64,000 bases of DNA from Hofstenia miamia (Eukaryota > Xenacoelomorpha > Acoela). The stretch is from positions 335,093-399,092 of the forward strand of contig SCFE01000055.1 of the NCBI GenBank assembly GCA_004352715.1. Reading direction: 5' to 3'. Both the position numbers and the translations under genes were made by a program. Shown piece after piece: positions 1-12,020 of this stretch. The notes beneath the pieces were generated by a model. That model was not told the origin of the DNA. It ran no database searches and saw only the letters and a program-made list of their open reading frames with translations. Numbering within the stretch: position 1 is the first letter of the stretch; every line of letters begins with the position of its first letter.

Positions 1-21
1 TCAGCCAATACCCATGTACCC

Positions 22-68
<47 letters not shown>

Positions 69-69
69 T
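22..69. repeat. (TTA)n microsatellite
   Basis: Uninterrupted TTA units at the left edge of duplication copy A; the same tract, somewhat longer, opens copy B near 6683-6736. Confidence 0.9.
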
Positions 70-160
70 ACTAATGTTTAAAAGTAAACCATCAATTTGT
101 CCATTATATTTGATATTTATATTTATAATCTGATTTGCAATCAGGGGCATTCATGATATA

Positions 161-448
161 TTATCTTTTTGGTAACCGACAATACGCACTATAGTAATTA
201 TCGAAGGCCTTGGTGAAAAAATAATCAAATAGATCTTCAATACAACTTTTCTTTGCAAACCATGTTTTAAGCCTAAATAATAAATTTTCCATTATTCGAT
301 GAAATCCTGTTGAAGCAGTGCATTTTATTTCAAGGATATTTAGTTTCTGTTGACGTAATAGAGACATACAAATTCCACAGTTGTAGAAATGAGTGGGGCT
401 TTTTTGTAAAATTTCGTTCATACGATCCGCATCAACTATCGGTAGATC
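161..448 (-). pseudogene. Unidentified minus-strand frame, possibly ISXO2/Merlin-like transposase remnant (copy A)
   Basis: The frame is open from 448 down to a stop at 161, with an ATG at 421 giving 86 aa. It contains a Cys-x2-Cys pair (NCGIC), a later single Cys, then a WFAKKS-x3-EDLFDYFF segment. That order, a degenerate zinc ribbon followed by a W-F-K-S...L motif, loosely resembles the N-terminus of ISXO2/Merlin-type transposases, but the match is weak and by eye only. It could equally be an exon of an unknown gene or chance. It is repeated unchanged at 6829-7116. Confidence 0.25.
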
Positions 449-499
449 TTACCCATTTCCAATTGTGCTTGTCCCTGCAGTTATTTTACAAAATTCAAT

Positions 500-1970
500 A
501 CTTGTAATTTACTAGTAGTTTTACATATAAAATTGAAGTGTGTGAACTTTACTGTCACTTTTAAATAGCTGTCACATAAATGTTTACATTTTAACAGAAT
601 GTTTGTCTTAATAGATGATATTGCTACGCAAAGTACATGTACATAATTTTCTTGAATTTAACCTGAGAAAGTCAACGTTATAAAATCATTTGATTTCTCT
701 CCTTAATTCTTCCATTTAACTAAGCATATATATATATATATATATATATACTCAACATTCTAAAATATATTTTTAATATTTAATGATTTTCTATTCATTT
801 GATCAATTTTATTTCAGATAAAGCGCAAAAAAAACTGAATTTGGTGGATTTGGAGATTGTCAGCTCCTCAAATTTTTAACTTTAAATCATTTAAAAACAC
901 GGATTTGAATTAGATTTATAATTCGAATATTTTTGAATTACAATACAGCTTCAAAAAGTTAGAATATGAGTCGAAAACACGGGTGAGACCATGCATTTGA
1001 ATTTGTATTTTAACGGAATTCATTTTTTCTTATTTTATTGAAGCATTCCTGACTAAATAATTAAACGAAATTTTTTAGAATTTTTTTCCAGTTGTAAATT
1101 GTATCGCTGAGGGGAAACAATTGTTTGCTGTTGGTTTTCAGAGTTACCTGATCATATCATTGCGGTGACTTTTAACATGAACCTACCTCATGCTTTCCGT
1201 ATACAAAATACAGTTACCGCTAAATTAGGTTTAGCTATTTTTTATTTGAGTCAATAGAATTGTATTTAAATGCCAGTTCAACGGGAAACCTTCGAAAATA
1301 TTGATATCGTACATCTATGATGTTTCCTGGTTTATGTTGATTATTTCGTGATAACAAATTTTTTCAATTTTGATAAACTAAATAAAATGAATTTCATTTA
1401 ATAGAATCATTCAACCATGAACAATAACTAAGTGTCCCATTGTGTAAAAATTCTTTGATTTAAAAAAATTGAGTAATAAGCAGTTGTGCACCTCATCTCA
1501 TTTAAGTCAACGAAAAACATTTGTTTACCTGAACTATACTTCATTTTTTCGGTTTGCTGCAATGCATAGCGCTAATCATCCCCTTTGCTTTTGACAATGG
1601 TAAATATAGATTGGAAATTCGTTTACATTTTATAAACTGTGAAATATGGTGTTGATCCCGGTTGAAATTGTTTATACGGTATAAATATATTTCATAATAT
1701 GAATACTTCTCAACCTGTTACACACTTATTTTGAACCTGTGTATGATCAGCCTTTATTCAAATTCAGAGCAAACTTAACATTTTAATAATGTGAATAGAC
1801 TGCAATCTTGCACGATTTTGGCATTCATTCATTGTCGATATATTGGAGTTTAATATTTGTATAGCTTTCAGCGTGTTCCGCGATCAGTGTATTTGCTCGC
1901 TTAATAAATTTGTTTGCGTTTCTACTGTTAGTTCTTGGCCGCGTTTTACGTTTTCTTATTTTAGTTTTAT
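500..1970. other. Upstream region of the Tim17-like gene, no gene seen
   Basis: AT-rich DNA with a pure (TA)n tract at about 725-750 and no convincing reading frame on either strand. It should hold the promoter of the gene starting at 1975. No element is strong enough to name. Confidence 0.5.
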
Positions 1971-1974
1971 AGAA
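1971..1974 (+). promoter_or_regulatory. Splice-acceptor-like AG just before the start codon (copy A)
   Basis: A T-rich run ending in ATAG stands two bases before ATG 1975 (TTTTATAG/AA/ATG). The frame is open upstream to 1843, but the acceptor would remove that part. The arrangement fits either a 5-prime UTR intron or spliced-leader trans-splicing. DNAJC10 shows the same AG/AA/ATG layout at 16553-16559. Confidence 0.45.
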
Positions 1975-3331
1975 ATGGTTCCGTTTATACTAGCCTATTT
2001 TGACAAAGAAGATACTCCCAGATTTCCCACAGGTGTTCTGTTAACACACTGCATTTTGAAAGGAGTGCAAATGGGTTCGCTTTTAGGCACCGTAGGTGGT
2101 GGAGTTTATCATGCAATCAAAGGAAAAAGTTTTGACGACTGGACGCAGGACACTGCTAACACATCTAGAAATACTGCTAAAGTTTTTGGTGGTATTATAG
2201 TACCTGCATTAACGTTAGCAAAAATCTATTCATACGAGGTACGTGCATTTCCCTCACTTCGACCTTATACAATTGCTTTATGTTTGTGTTAATGCATTAA
2301 ATCTTGCACCACTATTATTTGTATAATTTTTGTAGTACATCCTTTGAACTTCCATTATTTCTACTATCTTTTTTCACTATTTTTCACTTTTGCTTTCTTA
2401 CCTAGGTAATACAGTTACTAAGGCATTGAAAGTTTTGCTGAAATCTTTCCGTAAGTTTTCGTATTGAAAAACAAATTCAGTATCAAAATACATTACTCTA
2501 CTTTAGTTTTACATTGATCGTTTAATCAAAAAAATTTTTCATCCTTGGAAAAATATTTTTTGATTTTGGAGGCCGAATTTAGATGGAATTTCATATATTT
2601 TTATATTTTATTTGAGTCATAAATAATTGTGCTTGTATATTATCTAATGTATAGATTGATATAATATATAAATAAACATTAGACTTATTGTGACGAACAA
2701 ATTAAGTTTTGTATTATACTTTAAGAAAAATTTTTGTTCTGTTCAAGATACTTCACTGCCAGTATATGTCAATCAAAAATATGTGTTCCAATAAATATTA
2801 ATAAGATACAAATGTGTGCACCTTCTATGGAATTTTGCCCTTCTCTTTATTTAATAATATTGATCACTACAAATACTTGACATTGTGCACTTTTCTCTTA
2901 GTTTATATAAGCTTAGTGTGCACTCTTCAAATATTTTTATTTATGTTTGCCTTTTTCAAGTGCATTAAGTTACTAGAAATACTTGGTCATTTCATAGACC
3001 GAATAGTATCACTAAAATCAACTCTTTAAAATTTCTTTTTTTATTTTATCACCATTTTTTAACTTAGGATCGTCCGGATGCTATCGCTGATCGTGCCTTT
3101 CGTTTGAAATATAACGAATCGCAAAATCGTTGTGATAAATTCAGTTTTTTCGGTGGCTTAATCGGTGCGACAGTTGGTAGTGTTTATGGTTTGGAGACCA
3201 GTGCCGGTGCTAGTGTTGGAATAGCTTTAGGAACTTTGCTTCATACAGCTACGGGAAGCTTGGTTAATCCCGACGATGAGCGTCTCTCAATACGTGAACA
3301 GTATCTTCGTTCAAGGCAGAAGATCAACTAA
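1975..3331 (+). CDS. Glycine-rich Tim17/22/23-like membrane protein, 175 aa, two exons (copy A)
   Basis: Exon 1 is 1975-2238 and exon 2 is 3068-3331. The intron has a GTACGT donor, a TTAG acceptor and phase 0, and the two exons are each 264 nt (88 aa, then 87 aa plus stop). The protein has repeated small-residue membrane segments: GVQMGSLLGTVGGGVY near residues 28-43, GGIIVPAL near 72-79, and FFGGLIGATVGSVYGL followed by GASVGIALGTLL in exon 2. These GxxxG-type helices resemble the Tim17/Tim22/Tim23 superfamily, which includes inner-membrane translocases, NDUFA11 and poorly characterised DUF1757-type proteins. A hydrophilic loop with DRPDAIADRAFRLKYN joins the two halves, and the tail is basic. 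I cannot name the orthologue. Mitochondrial membrane location is inferred from the family. Possible AATAAA at 3441. Start chosen at the first ATG after the acceptor-like AG. An identical copy lies at 8643-9999. Confidence 0.75.
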
Positions 3332-3530
3332 TTCGAATTACATAGGATTTAATCTACAAAAGTTTGACCGTCTGCACTTTCAATATCATACTAGAGATTT
3401 ATTTATGTAATTTGTTCTATTTTTCTACCTCTATTGATATAATAAATTTATTAAGATTTGTTGTTAATTTACTGTGATTAATAAACGATTAGCAAATGAT
3501 TCTTGCCGATTCTCAGTAATTATGATTCAA

Positions 3531-3562
<32 letters not shown>

Positions 3563-4310
3563 GATGGTTGATCATATATTTACATTATAAGTTTTTCATA
3601 AAAAATTGGTGTTAGTTTTTCGCTTATGTGCTTCATGTATATTTAAAGGGCCGTAATTCTTATTATTTTTGGCGAATTGTACCATGTAAATTTGCAGTCT
3701 GCACAAATTTATAACTGGTATGATATTTATATGTATTTTCGTGATTCATTTTTTCTTGATAGAACTATTGTTATGTGGTTTACGTTTTAACTAAATTTTA
3801 GTTTTTCGATGAATTTTACATGGTAATTCCACGTCATATTATATTCTAAAACCAGAAATACATCTTAACATTGGCAAAGTTGATTCTGAATTGCAGTCAT
3901 TATTTTCAGATATACTTCTGAAATTGGTTTTCGATTTTTGAATTTGTAATACGATTAAATACACAATGCTTCCCCAACTAGTTGTGCTTAGTTCATATCA
4001 CCACAATTACAGCCGTAGATCTGTTTTCTATCTCACCGCACGTTAATTGTGAAATTTTAATGAATGCATAGTTTGAAGATCAAAGTTGATTTTAAATGGA
4101 GCCCTCTTTTATTTTATGAATTGTTTTTACCTGGTTTTTAATCGTTATTTTGGTCTAGTGTTTGGTATTACACATTTTCAATTCAGATGCCAGTTTTTTT
4201 TGAAAAAATAAATCAATAAAGCTTTAGCTTTTTGTTACTCACTCGTGTAAAATGTTGGAAATTTAGAATTCTTTATATTTTTATGAATAATTGGGTACAA
4301 GAATGTCATG
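3332..4310. other. 3-prime UTR and intergenic, no gene seen
   Basis: After the polyadenylation candidate comes a (TA)n tract (about 3534-3561), where identity with copy B ends, then AT-rich DNA without credible reading frames. Confidence 0.5.
3441..3446 (+). terminator. Candidate polyadenylation signal
   Basis: AATAAA lies 110 bases after the stop codon of the Tim17-like gene; another AATAAA follows about 37 bases downstream. The same sites occur in copy B at 10109. Confidence 0.5.
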
Positions 4311-4814
4311 TACATAGTGCCCAACAAGAAACCTCAAACTTTACTTTTACGAAATTCTCTTATACTTAGCGTTATGTTTCATGTCAACTTGTTATGGCTA
4401 TGTTTCAAAAATAACCTTTTAGTTAAGTGCAGTTCTAATCGATAGAGAACACATGTCTATTGGTGTGTGTGATTAATAAAATGCCATTAATATCTTACTG
4501 CATTGATTATTATGCACCTTAAAACTCCAAAATTCTTCAATTTTGCTGGTAAATACAAGATAACAGGCCAGTAAAACAAAATGACAATGACGTCAAGAGT
4601 ATATATTCCAGTTCCACAATTACCTATTAATGAATCATTTCAAAGCCAGTAAAAAATACTGTCCCAAGCATGTTTTATCTGTTGGATAGAGACTACATTT
4701 AAATAAATGGTTCATATTCAAAACCAGTCATAGCAAATTTTACTTGAAATATAGAGTTAAATATAAAAGAATTCTTGAAAGTAAAATTTGAGGTTTATTG
4801 TGAGGCACCCTGTA
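4311..4814. mobile_element. MITE with long terminal inverted repeats (Tc1/mariner type)
   Basis: About 504 bp bounded by TA at both ends. The first 100 bases or so and the reverse complement of the last 100 align with only scattered mismatches. The ends read TACATAGTGCCCAACAAG and TACAGGGTGCCTCACAAT, followed by a shared AAACCTCAAA-TTTTACTTT stretch and further inward matches. No reading frame lies inside. TA target sites and a CAGGGTG-like tip are typical of non-autonomous Tc1/mariner elements; the tip resembles the right end of the DD37D element at 53523-53547. Confidence 0.75.
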
Positions 4815-5615
4815 GATAGAGTTTGCACAAAGCGCAGCATTTAACACTTATAAATTCCAATTTGTTTACTTCTAACACATCGAACAGTCACCAATTTTGC
4901 TAACCCACGTGTATAATGTCTGTATTTTGATTTTTTGTGGCTTTCTACTCTACATTTTTATAGTATGCCATTTCAAATAAGTAGTGATAATGTAAATGGC
5001 AATTAATCAAAATTAGGTTTCCAACTAACATTTGCAGTAACAACTCCGTTTTCTGGCCTTCTTATTAAGCACAGCTTTATATCACAATCTATCCGGATGC
5101 TTCAACGTGGCTTTTCCTTCATCACTTTTGCAACTGTTAGAAATATACACATTTCTTGAATTAAATTCATAAACACTGAGATTTGAAAATAATTTTCGCC
5201 ACAAGATGGTGTTTAGATTTGCTATCTTCTTATAGAAGATTGTCAGCATAACTAGGAAACAATTCAGTCTGATATTTCCAAAAATCGTTCTCCTCCAACA
5301 TATCAAGAACGTTTTTACAATTTTACAGTTTGCCGCACAGATTTAGCCAAAAAGTGTTTTTCGTTTAAAAATGGTTTTCAGGACTGCTCTATGTAGCAAG
5401 CGCCTACTAAATATTTACCTTTATATACGCTCGTTGAAGAGGGTTATGCACTTGATTGAAATATGATGTACTGTTTATGTATTATATGGTTTTATTCGTG
5501 TGCGCAATTTCATTCAATGGCGTTATTAACGATAATTTCAGTCTGGAATTGGTTAAAAATTTAGAATTAATGACATCATATTACTGTCAACTGATAAGTT
5601 GAAATGCACGGACCC

Positions 5616-5646
<31 letters not shown>
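4815..5646. other. Intergenic, no gene seen
   Basis: AT-rich sequence ending in a (TA)n tract at the gap. A 74-codon minus-strand frame (5082-5306) has reasonably hydrophilic composition near its C-terminus but no recognisable motif or splice partner, so it is not called. Confidence 0.4.
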
Positions 5647-6646
5647 NNNNNNNNNNNNNNNNNNNNNNNNNNNNNNNNNNNNNNNNNNNNNNNNNNNNNN
5701 NNNNNNNNNNNNNNNNNNNNNNNNNNNNNNNNNNNNNNNNNNNNNNNNNNNNNNNNNNNNNNNNNNNNNNNNNNNNNNNNNNNNNNNNNNNNNNNNNNNN
5801 NNNNNNNNNNNNNNNNNNNNNNNNNNNNNNNNNNNNNNNNNNNNNNNNNNNNNNNNNNNNNNNNNNNNNNNNNNNNNNNNNNNNNNNNNNNNNNNNNNNN
5901 NNNNNNNNNNNNNNNNNNNNNNNNNNNNNNNNNNNNNNNNNNNNNNNNNNNNNNNNNNNNNNNNNNNNNNNNNNNNNNNNNNNNNNNNNNNNNNNNNNNN
6001 NNNNNNNNNNNNNNNNNNNNNNNNNNNNNNNNNNNNNNNNNNNNNNNNNNNNNNNNNNNNNNNNNNNNNNNNNNNNNNNNNNNNNNNNNNNNNNNNNNNN
6101 NNNNNNNNNNNNNNNNNNNNNNNNNNNNNNNNNNNNNNNNNNNNNNNNNNNNNNNNNNNNNNNNNNNNNNNNNNNNNNNNNNNNNNNNNNNNNNNNNNNN
6201 NNNNNNNNNNNNNNNNNNNNNNNNNNNNNNNNNNNNNNNNNNNNNNNNNNNNNNNNNNNNNNNNNNNNNNNNNNNNNNNNNNNNNNNNNNNNNNNNNNNN
6301 NNNNNNNNNNNNNNNNNNNNNNNNNNNNNNNNNNNNNNNNNNNNNNNNNNNNNNNNNNNNNNNNNNNNNNNNNNNNNNNNNNNNNNNNNNNNNNNNNNNN
6401 NNNNNNNNNNNNNNNNNNNNNNNNNNNNNNNNNNNNNNNNNNNNNNNNNNNNNNNNNNNNNNNNNNNNNNNNNNNNNNNNNNNNNNNNNNNNNNNNNNNN
6501 NNNNNNNNNNNNNNNNNNNNNNNNNNNNNNNNNNNNNNNNNNNNNNNNNNNNNNNNNNNNNNNNNNNNNNNNNNNNNNNNNNNNNNNNNNNNNNNNNNNN
6601 NNNNNNNNNNNNNNNNNNNNNNNNNNNNNNNNNNNNNNNNNNNNNN
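5647..6646. other. Assembly gap, exactly 1000 N
   Basis: The round length suggests a default unknown-size gap. The left side ends in (TA)n and the right side in an imperfect TTA/ATT tract. Confidence 0.95.
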
Positions 6647-6683
6647 TTATTAATATTAATATTATTACTATTTTTTTAATTTC

Positions 6684-6736
<53 letters not shown>

Positions 6737-6828
6737 TACTAATGTTTAAAAGTAAACCATCAATTTGTCCATTATATTTGATATTTATATTTATAATCTG
6801 ATTTGCAATCAGGGGCATTCATGATATA

Positions 6829-7116
6829 TTATCTTTTTGGTAACCGACAATACGCACTATAGTAATTATCGAAGGCCTTGGTGAAAAAATAATCAAATAG
6901 ATCTTCAATACAACTTTTCTTTGCAAACCATGTTTTAAGCCTAAATAATAAATTTTCCATTATTCGATGAAATCCTGTTGAAGCAGTGCATTTTATTTCA
7001 AGGATATTTAGTTTCTGTTGACGTAATAGAGACATACAAATTCCACAGTTGTAGAAATGAGTGGGGCTTTTTTGTAAAATTTCGTTCATACGATCCGCAT
7101 CAACTATCGGTAGATC
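6829..7116 (-). pseudogene. Unidentified minus-strand frame, copy B
   Basis: Exact counterpart of 161-448: 86 aa from ATG 7089 with a CxxC pair and a WFAKKS segment. Function unknown; at most weakly ISXO2/Merlin-like. Confidence 0.25.
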
Positions 7117-8642
7117 TTACCCATTTCCAATTGTGCTTGTCCCTGCAGTTATTTTACAAAATTCAATACTTGTAATTTACTAGTAGTTTTACATATAAAA
7201 TTGAAGTGTGTGAACTTTACTGTCACTTTTAAATAGCTGTCACATAAATGTTTACATTTTAACAGAATGTTTGTCTTAATAGATGATATTGCTACGCAAA
7301 GTACATGTACATAATTTTCTTGAATTTAACCTGAGAAAGTCAACGTTATAAAATCATTTGATTTCTCTCCTTAATTCTTCCATTTAACTAAGCATATATA
7401 TATATATATATATATATACTCAACATTCTAAAATATATTTTTAATATTTAATGATTTTCTATTCATTTGATCAATTTTATTTCAGATAAAGCGCAAAAAA
7501 AACTGAATTTGGTGGATTTGGAGATTGTCAGCTCCTCAAATTTTTAACTTTAAATCATTTAAAAACACGGATTTGAATTAGATTTATAATTCGAATATTT
7601 TTGAATTACAATACAGCTTCAAAAAGTTAGAATATGAGTCGAAAACACGGGTGAGACCATGCATTTGAATTTGTATTTTAACGGAATTCATTTTTTCTTA
7701 TTTTATTGAAGCATTCCTGACTAAATAATTAAACGAAATTTTTTAGAATTTTTTTCCAGTTGTAAATTGTATCGCTGAGGGGAAACAATTGTTTGCTGTT
7801 GGTTTTCAGAGTTACCTGATCATATCATTGCGGTGACTTTTAACATGAACCTACCTCATGCTTTCCGTATACAAAATACAGTTACCGCTAAATTAGGTTT
7901 AGCTATTTTTTATTTGAGTCAATAGAATTGTATTTAAATGCCAGTTCAACGGGAAACCTTCGAAAATATTGATATCGTACATCTATGATGTTTCCTGGTT
8001 TATGTTGATTATTTCGTGATAACAAATTTTTTCAATTTTGATAAACTAAATAAAATGAATTTCATTTAATAGAATCATTCAACCATGAACAATAACTAAG
8101 TGTCCCATTGTGTAAAAATTCTTTGATTTAAAAAAATTGAGTAATAAGCAGTTGTGCACCTCATCTCATTTAAGTCAACGAAAAACATTTGTTTACCTGA
8201 ACTATACTTCATTTTTTCGGTTTGCTGCAATGCATAGCGCTAATCATCCCCTTTGCTTTTGACAATGGTAAATATAGATTGGAAATTCGTTTACATTTTA
8301 TAAACTGTGAAATATGGTGTTGATCCCGGTTGAAATTGTTTATACGGTATAAATATATTTCATAATATGAATACTTCTCAACCTGTTACACACTTATTTT
8401 GAACCTGTGTATGATCAGCCTTTATTCAAATTCAGAGCAAACTTAACATTTTAATAATGTGAATAGACTGCAATCTTGCACGATTTTGGCATTCATTCAT
8501 TGTCGATATATTGGAGTTTAATATTTGTATAGCTTTCAGCGTGTTCCGCGATCAGTGTATTTGCTCGCTTAATAAATTTGTTTGCGTTTCTACTGTTAGT
8601 TCTTGGCCGCGTTTTACGTTTTCTTATTTTAGTTTTATAGAA

Positions 8643-9999
8643 ATGGTTCCGTTTATACTAGCCTATTTTGACAAAGAAGATACTCCCAGATTTCCCACAG
8701 GTGTTCTGTTAACACACTGCATTTTGAAAGGAGTGCAAATGGGTTCGCTTTTAGGCACCGTAGGTGGTGGAGTTTATCATGCAATCAAAGGAAAAAGTTT
8801 TGACGACTGGACGCAGGACACTGCTAACACATCTAGAAATACTGCTAAAGTTTTTGGTGGTATTATAGTACCTGCATTAACGTTAGCAAAAATCTATTCA
8901 TACGAGGTACGTGCATTTCCCTCACTTCGACCTTATACAATTGCTTTATGTTTGTGTTAATGCATTAAATCTTGCACCACTATTATTTGTATAATTTTTG
9001 TAGTACATCCTTTGAACTTCCATTATTTCTACTATCTTTTTTCACTATTTTTCACTTTTGCTTTCTTACCTAGGTAATACAGTTACTAAGGCATTGAAAG
9101 TTTTGCTGAAATCTTTCCGTAAGTTTTCGTATTGAAAAACAAATTCAGTATCAAAATACATTACTCTACTTTAGTTTTACATTGATCGTTTAATCAAAAA
9201 AATTTTTCATCCTTGGAAAAATATTTTTTGATTTTGGAGGCCGAATTTAGATGGAATTTCATATATTTTTATATTTTATTTGAGTCATAAATAATTGTGC
9301 TTGTATATTATCTAATGTATAGATTGATATAATATATAAATAAACATTAGACTTATTGTGACGAACAAATTAAGTTTTGTATTATACTTTAAGAAAAATT
9401 TTTGTTCTGTTCAAGATACTTCACTGCCAGTATATGTCAATCAAAAATATGTGTTCCAATAAATATTAATAAGATACAAATGTGTGCACCTTCTATGGAA
9501 TTTTGCCCTTCTCTTTATTTAATAATATTGATCACTACAAATACTTGACATTGTGCACTTTTCTCTTAGTTTATATAAGCTTAGTGTGCACTCTTCAAAT
9601 ATTTTTATTTATGTTTGCCTTTTTCAAGTGCATTAAGTTACTAGAAATACTTGGTCATTTCATAGACCGAATAGTATCACTAAAATCAACTCTTTAAAAT
9701 TTCTTTTTTTATTTTATCACCATTTTTTAACTTAGGATCGTCCGGATGCTATCGCTGATCGTGCCTTTCGTTTGAAATATAACGAATCGCAAAATCGTTG
9801 TGATAAATTCAGTTTTTTCGGTGGCTTAATCGGTGCGACAGTTGGTAGTGTTTATGGTTTGGAGACCAGTGCCGGTGCTAGTGTTGGAATAGCTTTAGGA
9901 ACTTTGCTTCATACAGCTACGGGAAGCTTGGTTAATCCCGACGATGAGCGTCTCTCAATACGTGAACAGTATCTTCGTTCAAGGCAGAAGATCAACTAA
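8643..9999 (+). CDS. Glycine-rich Tim17/22/23-like membrane protein, 175 aa, two exons (copy B)
   Basis: Exons 8643-8906 and 9736-9999, identical in sequence to the copy at 1975-3331, including the 829-nt intron and the AG two bases before the ATG. If the duplication is real, both copies should be functional, as neither has a disabling change. If it is an assembly duplicate, there is only one gene. Family reading and uncertainty are as for copy A. Confidence 0.75.
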
Positions 10000-10192
10000 T
10001 TCGAATTACATAGGATTTAATCTACAAAAGTTTGACCGTCTGCACTTTCAATATCATACTAGAGATTTATTTATGTAATTTGTTCTATTTTTCTACCTCT
10101 ATTGATATAATAAATTTATTAAGATTTGTTGTTAATTTACTGTGATTAATAAACGATTAGCAAATGATTCTTGCCGATTCTCAGTAATTATG

Positions 10193-10202
10193 ATATATAT
10201 AT

Positions 10203-10233
<31 letters not shown>
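10193..10233. repeat. (TA)n microsatellite
   Basis: Near-pure TA run with one interruption, marking the right end of duplication copy B. Confidence 0.9.
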
Positions 10234-10234
<1 letters not shown>

Positions 10235-12020
10235 GAGTGAATTATAATAATAAAAATTTTAAATGATTTTTTTCTCAGTTTATATAAATTTCACAGTACT
10301 AAATTTATTTGTTACATATCTGATATGCAAGAGTTTAATATTTTCACATAACTCATTTATTACAAAACGGACATACTGATAATTAGATCTTAATATTACA
10401 CCGTTTCAATGTGCACTATAATCACTAATACATTCATAAGATCAATTTCTTATGTCGCGTAAAGTGCGGTTTAACACATCAATTACAATACCTGCATTTT
10501 CTCTATGGCTGTTTTGTTTAAGCAGTCCGATATCCATTGTGCTGCAGTTAAAATTTCATCTTTGTTAATTCGTTATACATAAAAAGTGCTAAAACGTCTT
10601 AATCAACACCAAATTTATTACTATTTTTAAATGGGTTGAGTTTCGAATTTTGCAGCTGGGATTTTAATAAGTATCCTTATGAAAGGATTGGTTCGAGACA
10701 TATCATTGCAGAAATGAGACTTCGTCACTCCTTCAGTGAGCAAGTAATCTATGATCAAAATCTAGTGATTGCTATGCTTCTAGCAGAAGTGCCGCTAATA
10801 AGAGTAAATTAAATTTCATGAGTGCATGGGTGAAAGCACAACAGCGCACAGTGCAATAAACGATAAGTGACATTTGAAAGGCGAAATGTAATATGCAATT
10901 TGCTGATCACTATCATTGTAATTTCATGCTTATTACTTTGTCGCATCATGTATTTAAAAATTAGAATTTGTGTTCATTTCCCATTTCAAATTTTGCCAGT
11001 CGACAATACTTGTTTTTTGAAAATGTAATAAATTTGTTTTTTTGTTATTATGTATAATGCATTCTATTGTGAATATCTTATGATCGATTCCATAATCAAT
11101 TTTATTTATTTTAATTTTTGTTTTACGCCATCTTGTGTTTCACTTTGCTAATATTTTGAAATAGGATTCTTAATTCTTGCAATTTAGTTTTTTTATTAAT
11201 TATCCTAAGGTTAGATGCTTTCTTGTTACACGTGTTTATATTATGTTGCCAAAACATTATATATTTTTGGTATATTTACTCTGAATATAGATGTTTTCAG
11301 TACTATGGCTACTAATTTTTAAGAGACATGATGAATTAAAAGTAGTAGTAAAACTTTAATATATAATTTTAAGTAAAACACAAAATTGATAGTTTTCTAT
11401 ATTCAATTGTTTGCGTAGATTGCATATATTGTGTTTTAGAACATTTGCTAAACCATCTTTGTGCAAGTGCAAAGCTTTTTAGATTTTCTGTTAACTGTAT
11501 TGTTGAATGTATCCTAATTTTTTTAATGAGAATTTGTGTTTAGAAACGCATAAAACAATATTTATTTATTTTTTAGTAAATTTCATAAATACGTGTTGCA
11601 TAACAATGTTGAAAAATGAAATGGTGGCAAGTATCAGATATATTGTGAAAGATCTACTTGGGTACAAAAACTAGTCGGTCATGGCTTTTTGATACGACCT
11701 CCATTTACCACCTCAAATTGCTGGGTAAACTATACATATAATTTTATTATGGTGAACATAACTTTAGGAATTTGCATTTGGAAACTCGAAGTGTTTTTTT
11801 AAACGCAACTTTAAATCAAAGTCAGCAGACGCTCAACCCTCAAAATTCCGAACAGTTTATATCGTAAATCTTTTGAATGACTACATTTTGTAGTCAACGA
11901 AGAATTGGCACGATTAGAACAATATTTCATTATGATAGATAATAAAAGATATAAAAGTAAAAAGGGATAATATATTAAAGTATTACAAATTTGTCAAAAA
12001 TGTTAACATGCCGTTAACAA
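10234..12020. other. Intergenic, nothing recognised
   Basis: About 1.8 kb of AT-rich DNA with no frame showing coding character, no repeat structure and no RNA-gene signature that I could see. Confidence 0.45.

Larger units (their letters stand above)
21..3535. repeat. Direct duplication, copy A (about 3.5 kb)
   Basis: This block reappears at 6689-10198 with a constant offset of 6668 bases. Reading the two side by side I see no substitution, and even the internal (TA)n tract near 725-750 has the same length. It carries a two-exon gene with introns and UTRs plus a minus-strand reading frame. The left breakpoint lies in a (TTA)n run and the right breakpoint at the start of a (TA)n run, after which the flanks differ completely. 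Either a very recent segmental duplication or a duplicated haplotype/assembly artefact; the sequence alone cannot decide. Confidence 0.9.
6689..10198. repeat. Direct duplication, copy B (about 3.5 kb)
   Basis: Second copy of the block at 21-3535, offset 6668, apparently identical through exons, intron, UTRs and internal microsatellite. It diverges from copy A inside the (TA)n at about 10193 (TATGATTCAAATATA in A, TATGATATATAT in B). Confidence 0.9.

Noticed and set aside
1843-1974. N-terminal extension of the Tim17-like protein to 1843
   Set aside because: It needs a TTG start, lacks conserved character and lies before an acceptor-like AG; the ATG at 1975 is preferred.
2814-3029. 71-codon frame between the two exons of the Tim17-like gene
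   Set aside because: It lies inside the intron; low-complexity hydrophobic translation typical of AT-rich noncoding DNA.
5604-6653. Very long open frames across 5604-6653, 36132-37273 and 57954-59113
   Set aside because: They consist of N runs flanked by (TA)n translated as Tyr-Ile repeats; there is no sequence to support a protein.
21-10198. A two-gene operon or gene family cluster made of the two Tim17-like genes
   Set aside because: The copies appear identical through introns and UTRs, so this is a recent duplication or assembly artefact, not an evolved cluster.
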